Shown here piece by piece: positions 15,113 through 20,050 of a DNA stretch of 20,050 nt. How positions within the stretch are numbered: the first letter of the stretch is position 1; every line of letters begins with the position of its first letter. This stretch comes from an uncultured Treponema sp. (GTDB lineage Bacteria > Spirochaetota > Spirochaetia > Treponematales > Treponemataceae), in contig CALGGS010000144.1 of assembly GCA_937915735.1 (NCBI GenBank), positions 1 to 20,050 on the forward strand, in the 5' to 3' direction. Both the position numbers and the translations under genes were made by a program. A model generated the notes under the pieces. That model made no database searches, was not told the DNA's origin, and saw only the letters and a program-made list of their open reading frames with translations.

Positions 15113-15439
15113 ATGGAACAACTTTCAATAATAGAAAAACAGGGCTCAAACTATGTTCTTTACGAAATTTCAGGAGTAATGAACACATACACTGTCACGG
15201 AGCTTGCTGAAAAACTCGACGAGAATATCAAAAAATCTAACATTGTTCTGGATTTGGAACGAGTTGAAGCCGTTGACTCGGTTGGGGTTGGCCTTATTAT
15301 GGCAACTCATAATGACGGCGAGGACAATAACCGCAGACTTTACATTATGAATCCGTCTGCTCCGGCAAGAATTGCCCTTGAGGAGACTGGTTTTTACGAT
15401 GTTTTTGATGTAATTCACGCCGTTACGGAAGTTCAGTAA
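15113..15439 (+). CDS. STAS-domain anti-anti-sigma factor
   Basis: The 108-residue protein is a stand-alone STAS domain of the SpoIIAA/RsbV type. The phospho-acceptor region is VDSVGVGLI with D55 and the likely phosphoserine S56, following the central strand NIVLDLERV. In the known partner-switching scheme the dephosphorylated form binds an anti-sigma kinase and releases its target, while the kinase phosphorylates S56 to switch it off. Two SpoIIE-type phosphatases precede it, giving the 'on' arm. No RsbW/SpoIIAB-like kinase or sigma factor is in the window. The ATG follows AGGGGAA. Chemotaxis or enzyme-activity control is an alternative output to sigma control. Confidence 0.93.
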   Translation: MEQLSIIEKQGSNYVLYEISGVMNTYTVTELAEKLDENIKKSNIVLDLERVEAVDSVGVGLIMATHNDGEDNNRRLYIMNPSAPARIALEETGFYDVFDVIHAVTEVQ

Positions 15440-15442
15440 TCT

Positions 15443-16285
15443 ATGAAAAAAATAATCTTAATATGTGCGAAGCTTTTATTTTGTTTAGCTTTGTTTTCTT
15501 GCAAAGAGAAGCTTGTCTTGGCTGAAACGGCAGACCGTTCAAAAGAGAATGAAAGCTCTTTGACTCAAAACCCTGAAGTTGAAAGGCTTAGAAGCGTATT
15601 TTCCAAAATGAGCGAGAGGGCAAAAAATGCCATTCCTAACGGAAATCCGGAAGAATTTTTGGCAGATTTGCATAAGGTACTGGACGAAGAGAAAAAGGCT
15701 CATCGCACTGACGAGCTTGATTTGCTTTATCTTATCGACAAAAAACATTCTGTTTCAAGCTCTTATGTTCCTAAGGATTTAAAAGCTGTCAAAAATAATG
15801 ATTTGTGGAATGTAAGCCGAAATGATTTGTCTTTGCGCCCTGAAAGCTACGCAGCCCTTGAAAATTTAAGTCGTGCCGCCCTTTCAGACGGAATTAAGCT
15901 TATGGTCTCATCGACTTACCGCTCATATAAATATCAGGAAGGACTTTTTAACCGGTATGTTTCACAGGATGGACTTGAGCTTGCGGAGCGTTATTCCGCT
16001 CGTCCTGGAACTAGTCAGCATCAGCTGGGCTGTGCCGTTGATTTTGGCTCAATAACCGATGACTGGGGAGAAACAAAAATGGGGCAGTGGGTTTACAGTC
16101 ACGCTTCAGAGTATGGCTGGAGTCTTTCTTTTCCCCGTGGCTATGAAGATGTGACAGGCTATATGTGGGAATGTTGGCATTTCCGTTATATCGGAGTTGA
16201 AGCCTGTCGTTTTCAGAAAAAATGGTTCGGTGATGTCCAGCAGTTTATGCTGGAATTTATCGACGAATGGAAAAAAAGCGAGTAA
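15443..16285 (+). CDS. VanY/M15-family D,D-carboxypeptidase lipoprotein
   Basis: The 280-residue protein has a signal ending in LFSC with Cys20 as the likely lipidated residue (spirochete lipoboxes are loose), so it is probably membrane-anchored in the periplasm. Residues about 120-265 form an M15B peptidase domain with the Zn-binding SQHQLGCAVD (His193, Asp200) and ECWHF (catalytic Glu243, Zn ligand His246). Such enzymes remove the terminal D-alanine from peptidoglycan stem peptides. SSTYRSYKYQEGLF is the typical upstream substrate-site segment. The gene starts three bases after the STAS stop, so it is part of the phosphatase operon. This places a wall-trimming enzyme under the same expression as a signalling module. 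Confidence 0.92.
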   Translation: MKKIILICAKLLFCLALFSCKEKLVLAETADRSKENESSLTQNPEVERLRSVFSKMSERAKNAIPNGNPEEFLADLHKVLDEEKKAHRTDELDLLYLIDKKHSVSSSYVPKDLKAVKNNDLWNVSRNDLSLRPESYAALENLSRAALSDGIKLMVSSTYRSYKYQEGLFNRYVSQDGLELAERYSARPGTSQHQLGCAVDFGSITDDWGETKMGQWVYSHASEYGWSLSFPRGYEDVTGYMWECWHFRYIGVEACRFQKKWFGDVQQFMLEFIDEWKKSE

Positions 16286-16311
16286 TTTTAGGAAAAACTC
16301 TGTGTCTCCTT

Positions 16312-17511
16312 TTACAAAACTGTTGCGCAGATTTTTCCGCTTGCCGGCGTTATCTCTAGCCGGGTTCCTGATTTTGCGTCTTGTGCGCTTCTGACTATTT
16401 TTCCGTCCTGTGTTCTTACCATTGAGTAGCCCCGATTTAAAATCGTCTGCGGGCTTGCTTGCTCCAAAATATGACGGCATTGCTGAATCTGATTTTTCGT
16501 GTCCTTTAGCTTTTCGTTCATTCCGTCCAAAAGAGAAGTGCGGGCGATTTCAAGCCTGTTAAAAAGCGGCTGTTCAATCGAACGGAAACGAATCTCCATA
16601 TTTGAGACATCAAATGATTTTATCATAAGCTTTAACCGCTCTACTTTTCCTGAAATCTGATTGTAAAATTCTTCCTTGTAGGCGGCTAATCCCTGCAAAA
16701 TGTCGCTTTGCTTCGGAACGACCAGCTCTGCTGCGGCTGACGGGGTAGGCGCTCTCATGTCAGCGGCATAATCTGCCAAACTCCAGTCAATTTCATGACC
16801 TACCGCGCTTACGACAGGAATTTTTGACTCCGCTATTGCCCGAACGACAATTTCCTCGCTGAACGGGAGCAAATCCTCAAGACTTCCGCCACCTCGGCCT
16901 ACGATTAGGACATCGCACATTGAAAAATCATTCGCCGTTTTAATCATATTCGAAATAGTGACACCAGCCCCGTCTCCTTGAACAAGGGCGGGCAGAATAA
17001 CTACATCTACTCCCGGATTCCTTCTTTTTGTAATCTGCAAGATATCCCGAAGAGCCGCTCCTGTCGGGCTCGTTACGATTCCGATTTTTTTTGAGAAGCG
17101 GGGAATCGGCTTTTTTCTGTCCCTGTCAAAAAGCCCTTCTGCGGCAAGCTTTTTCTTCCGTTCTTCAAGAATTTGGAGAATATTTCCGGAGCCTGCAATC
17201 TCCATTTTGTTGATGATGAATTGATAGTTTCCTCTTGGAGCGTAGACTGATACAGAGCCTGTGCATTTAACCTTCATTCCGTCCTTGGGAATAAAGGTCA
17301 GGGCCATTGCCCGTCCGCGAAACATTACGGCAGAAATCTGGGCGTTCTCGTCTTTTAAAGTGAAGTACATGTGACCGCTTGCGTTCGGCCTGTAATTTGA
17401 GATTTCACCTTCTAGCGTGATGTTTGAAAATGTGCCTTCGAGTAAATCACGGATATGAGAAGTTAAATTCGTGACGGAAAAAACCGTGTCCTTTGGAAAA
17501 AGCTCAGTCAT
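16312..17511 (-). CDS. xseA: Exodeoxyribonuclease VII large subunit
   Basis: The 399-residue protein has an N-terminal OB-fold (GEISNYRPNASGHMYFTLKD) and the catalytic core: GIVTSPTGAALRDI, GRGGGSLEDLLPFSEE and SAVGHEIDWSLADYAADMRA, then TPSAAAELVVP, all classic XseA signatures. A coiled-coil helical region follows (about 280-350), and the C-terminus has LNRGYSMV. With XseB it degrades single-stranded DNA. I chose the ATG at 17511 rather than the TTG at 17520: it overlaps the stop of the preceding gene as ATGACTGA (8 bases), typical of coupling. No xseB follows; the downstream gene is convergent after 26 bases. Its place after a surface-polymer gene looks like operon hitch-hiking. Confidence 0.95.
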   Translation of the reverse strand: MTELFPKDTVFSVTNLTSHIRDLLEGTFSNITLEGEISNYRPNASGHMYFTLKDENAQISAVMFRGRAMALTFIPKDGMKVKCTGSVSVYAPRGNYQFIINKMEIAGSGNILQILEERKKKLAAEGLFDRDRKKPIPRFSKKIGIVTSPTGAALRDILQITKRRNPGVDVVILPALVQGDGAGVTISNMIKTANDFSMCDVLIVGRGGGSLEDLLPFSEEIVVRAIAESKIPVVSAVGHEIDWSLADYAADMRAPTPSAAAELVVPKQSDILQGLAAYKEEFYNQISGKVERLKLMIKSFDVSNMEIRFRSIEQPLFNRLEIARTSLLDGMNEKLKDTKNQIQQCRHILEQASPQTILNRGYSMVRTQDGKIVRSAQDAKSGTRLEITPASGKICATVL

Positions 17512-18742
17512 GGTTTTCAATTTTTTCCATCGTGCTAATCATATAGTCAGCCGTTCTCTTTCCGGCCTCGCCGATGTGCTGCCAGGCCTCTGCCTTGTAG
17601 TGGGCGCGGAGCTTTGCTAATTCCGGGCTGTCGCTTGCGTTTTTGATTACCTCGGCGATGTTTTCAAAATCCTCTTCTTTTATAGGAATACCGATTTTCT
17701 GCAATGTCGTTACTGCCCAAGGCTTATGCCCGGTGTCGTAAATGTCGTAGGGAAGTAAGTCCATCTCGGCATTGGCGTACATAACAGGCTTGTCGCAAAG
17801 GAAGGTGTAGTCGTAAACGATTCCCGAAAAGTCTGAAATCATAATGTCGGCTTTTTTGAGTGAGTAAATGTTGTCACGCTCGTTGTCCCAGGAAAGGTTC
17901 GCATTATCCTTGTAACGCTCAACCAGGCGGTCGAGCATTTCCTTTTCGGAGATTCGGCTCTGGGGGTGGGGGCGGACGATAATCTTCATGCCACTTTTTA
18001 CCAGCGGGTCAAGGAGCTTTTCGCCGTAAAGACCTAAAAGCGCGCTCTTTCCCCATGAAGGAGAGACCAGAACCGTAAATTCGTGATTTTCTTCGGCCGG
18101 AATCGAAGCCATTTTCTCTTTGAGCACATCAAGATATGTGCAGCCCACGGTGACAAGCTCTTTTGCAGGCAAATTCCGCTGTTTTTCGAGCAGGCGGATA
18201 TCGTCAGCCTGATAGTCGCCGGTCATGAGCACTGAATCGAAGTAGTCAAGGCCAAAGAGACGGTACATCGTGGAATCGGTGCAGGAGTGGAAGATATGGC
18301 TGTAATGCTTTACGTTCTTGCTTCGCTTGAGCTGGTAGACCTGTAAGCCCGGTGTTGTCATAAGGACAATTCCCGCGGAAAGCATGTTGAGCTTTGCGTA
18401 GGCCACATTGCCGGTGCCGATACATTCGGCTTTTACGAAAGAAAAATTCTTTTCGTAAATCGGGTCGTCTTCCGTTCCCGTGTAATAGGTCAGCTCGATG
18501 CCACGCTTTTCAAATTCCTCCGCCACAGGAAGAAAAACCGTAAAATACCGCTTGTCCTCGCAGTAAACCACATATTTTTTGTAGGATTTGTCTTCCTGCA
18601 CGCCCTTTTTTCCTGCAAAAACCAGCTTGAGCTTGAGCCAAAGAGCTTTTGCAAGAAAGAAAAGTGTGGCTGCGGCACCGATAAGAATAGAAAAGAGCAT
18701 TGAGCCCGTGCCCGGGTCGATGTAAAGGGGTAAAATCGTCAT
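17504..18742 (-). CDS. CDP-glycerol:glycerophosphotransferase-like protein with an N-terminal membrane anchor
   Basis: The 412-residue protein begins MTILPLYIDPGTGSMLFSIL; the YIDPGTGS segment plus hydrophobic helix (about 10-36) is a recurring N-terminal anchor. The C-terminal part is a TagB/TagF-type glycerophosphotransferase domain (Glyphos_transf) with VSPSWGKSALL, RPHPQS, KKADIMISDFSGIVYDYTF and the CDKPVMY end. Such enzymes transfer glycerol- or ribitol-phosphate from a CDP-activated donor to a growing polymer at the membrane. Treponemes lack typical teichoic acids, so the product may be a phosphodiester-linked glycoconjugate; this is inference. It starts 10 bases after the aminotransferase stop, with AGGAA upstream of the ATG, and its end overlaps xseA. 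Confidence 0.85.
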   Translation of the reverse strand: MTILPLYIDPGTGSMLFSILIGAAATLFFLAKALWLKLKLVFAGKKGVQEDKSYKKYVVYCEDKRYFTVFLPVAEEFEKRGIELTYYTGTEDDPIYEKNFSFVKAECIGTGNVAYAKLNMLSAGIVLMTTPGLQVYQLKRSKNVKHYSHIFHSCTDSTMYRLFGLDYFDSVLMTGDYQADDIRLLEKQRNLPAKELVTVGCTYLDVLKEKMASIPAEENHEFTVLVSPSWGKSALLGLYGEKLLDPLVKSGMKIIVRPHPQSRISEKEMLDRLVERYKDNANLSWDNERDNIYSLKKADIMISDFSGIVYDYTFLCDKPVMYANAEMDLLPYDIYDTGHKPWAVTTLQKIGIPIKEEDFENIAEVIKNASDSPELAKLRAHYKAEAWQHIGEAGKRTADYMISTMEKIENHD

Positions 18743-18752
18743 TCTTCTATTC

Positions 18753-20050
18753 CTATTTGCTTACAAATTCCTTAATCAAGCCAAGAACTTTGTCCATATC
18801 AGGCTGCGGGGCGACAGTGATTCGCATTGAAAGATGACTTCCTTCTGTCCAGAGGCGGGTGAGATAGCCGTTCTCTGAGAGGTAGTCCTTGAGAGCCTGA
18901 ACGTCGATTTCCTTGTCGTTTTCACCCAGATTCTCGTTGAAGCGGATGAAGATGAAGTTGGCGGCAGACTTGTATGCCTTGATGCCCTTAATCTTGTTGA
19001 TTTCGCTGATGAAATCATCCTTGAGCTTGATGATAGTCTTGGTGAGATTGTTGTAGTAGGCCTTGTCCTGTAGGGCGGCTATACAGACCTTGCGGCCGAT
19101 GTTTGACACGCGGAAGGGATTCAAGTCCAGCTTGAAGACCTGTTTTGCCATAGGAGTGCAGAGACCGTAGCCCATGCGGATTCCGGCTAAGCCGTAGAGC
19201 TTAGAGAAGGTGCGGCAGAAAACCACATTGTTGTATGAGTTCAGGAGATACTTTGCGTCGTAGGTGACGGTGGAAAGGCCCAGATATGCCTCGTCAACGA
19301 TAACGAGGGAAGTTGGGTTTTCCTTGATAACTTTTTCAAGGTCGTTCCGGCTGATGACCGCTCCCGTGGGGTTGTGAGGAGTCGTGATTACGATGATTCT
19401 TGGCTTTGTCTTTTTTGCCTCTGACATAAGGCTCTTCATGTCGAACTCGTATGAGTCTTTTCCCGGAACTACATTGTAGTAAGCGGCCTTTGCGTGGCGG
19501 AGCTCACAGACAGATTTGTAGTAGTTCCAAGCTGGAGAAGAAATAAGAACAATGTCGTCCTTGTTGAGAACGATAGTCATGATTGTCTTGATAACATCAG
19601 ATGAGCCTGAGTGGATGAAAATAGACTCTGTAGGAATGTCAGTGGCCTTTGAAACCTCCACTGCCAGATCATCCTCACGGGTCAAGTCGTAAAGATACAG
19701 GTCTTCCATTGTGGCGTTGTGAAGAACTTCAAGACATTTTGGACTTGGTCCGAAGAGATTCTCGTTTACATGCATTCGCCCTGTGAGCTGCTCGGTTGCG
19801 ACTACAGAATACTGCTTTGTCTCACCGTAGTTTGAAAGATAGCTGATTCGCTGGGTAGAGTTGATGAGCTCGTCTTCCTGGAAGAACTGCTCGATGAATT
19901 CCTTAAAATTGGGGTAGAACTGAAGAATGTCGTCTGTAGTGTCGAATTCCTTGCACTCAGCGTCATCATAGCGCTTGATTTTCATCAGAAGCTCAGTGAT
20001 GTGCTTAATCTGGAAGTCGTCCCAGAGCATGTATTTCATGTCGGGGTCGT
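18753..20050 (-). CDS. PLP-dependent aminotransferase, probably C-terminal part of a nucleotidyltransferase fusion (5' end beyond the window)
   Basis: The frame is open to the right edge: upstream of the ATG at 20039 it continues ...DPD with no stop and no Shine-Dalgarno, so the start is probably outside. Numbering from that ATG, residues about 75-428 form a class I/II aminotransferase of the histidinol-phosphate type: MHVNENLFGPSP, SGSSDVI, TTPHNPTGA (Asn223), IVDEAY (Asp249), the PLP lysine K280 in FCRTFSKLYGLAGIRMGYG, and a late SMRIT arginine. The first 70 residues are not aminotransferase-like and include EFDTTDD (31-37), reminiscent of the C-terminal end of LicC-like NTP transferases. 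From family knowledge, fused cytidylyltransferase-aminotransferase proteins occur near surface-polymer genes. The substrate is unknown; histidine synthesis is unlikely from the context. Confidence 0.82.
   Translation of the reverse strand, partial: DPDMKYMLWDDFQIKHITELLMKIKRYDDAECKEFDTTDDILQFYPNFKEFIEQFFQEDELINSTQRISYLSNYGETKQYSVVATEQLTGRMHVNENLFGPSPKCLEVLHNATMEDLYLYDLTREDDLAVEVSKATDIPTESIFIHSGSSDVIKTIMTIVLNKDDIVLISSPAWNYYKSVCELRHAKAAYYNVVPGKDSYEFDMKSLMSEAKKTKPRIIVITTPHNPTGAVISRNDLEKVIKENPTSLVIVDEAYLGLSTVTYDAKYLLNSYNNVVFCRTFSKLYGLAGIRMGYGLCTPMAKQVFKLDLNPFRVSNIGRKVCIAALQDKAYYNNLTKTIIKLKDDFISEINKIKGIKAYKSAANFIFIRFNENLGENDKEIDVQALKDYLSENGYLTRLWTEGSHLSMRITVAPQPDMDKVLGLIKEFVSK

Noticed and set aside
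17511..17520. TTG start for xseA
   Set aside because: The ATG at 17511 fits the family's N-terminus and overlaps the upstream stop in the usual way; the TTG adds only three residues.

Overview
The window reads as a chromosomal segment of a spirochete, most likely a Treponema with mid-range GC, perhaps a gut or rumen species. This is inferred from the content: flagellar rod genes of the FlgF/FlgG/FlgJ type with an FlgJ that lacks a hydrolase domain, LolDE-type lipoprotein transport, a VanY-like lipoprotein, a small RRM protein, SpoIIE/STAS partner-switching genes, and a YIDPGTGS-type CDP-glycerol glycerophosphotransferase. No rRNA, tRNA, insertion sequence, phage gene or CRISPR array was found. 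Coding density is high and no gene-free stretch exceeds 300 bases.

Left part (1-3993, + strand): the 3' part of flgF, then flgG, a palindromic intergenic repeat, flgJ, murC and a PRPP-binding phosphoribosyltransferase. A possible flagellar (sigma-28-like) promoter lies between flgF and flgG. Converging on this block (3964-6206, - strand) are two translationally coupled family-4 glycosyltransferases. The last 30 coding bases of the phosphoribosyltransferase overlap the end of the second glycosyltransferase.

Middle (6408-9282, + strand): a second, complete flgF outside the rod operon with its own CCGATAA-type promoter, then lolD and lolE joined by an ATGA overlap. Converging on lolE are two - strand envelope genes: a secreted FN3-domain protein and a small outer-membrane beta-barrel protein. 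The barrel gene's predicted promoter has a 10-base poly-A/T tract in its spacer.

Right-centre (11115-16285, + strand): an RNA-recognition-motif protein, two membrane-bound SpoIIE/RsbU-type PP2C phosphatases with different sensor regions, a STAS anti-anti-sigma protein and a VanY-type D,D-carboxypeptidase lipoprotein. The last four are tightly spaced and look like one transcription unit. The phosphatases probably dephosphorylate STAS proteins, but the antagonist kinase is not in the window.

Right end (16312-20050, - strand): a PLP aminotransferase that runs off the right edge and may be the C-terminal half of a nucleotidyltransferase fusion, a CDP-glycerol:glycerophosphotransferase-like enzyme and xseA, in that transcription order. 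The first two suggest synthesis of a phosphodiester-linked surface polymer.

The most notable features are the flgF pair, whose C-terminal halves are nearly identical in protein but far apart in codons; the two-phosphatase STAS/VanY locus; the three CCGATAAT boxes shared by flagellar genes and the phosphatase operon; and the homopolymer in the barrel-protein promoter.
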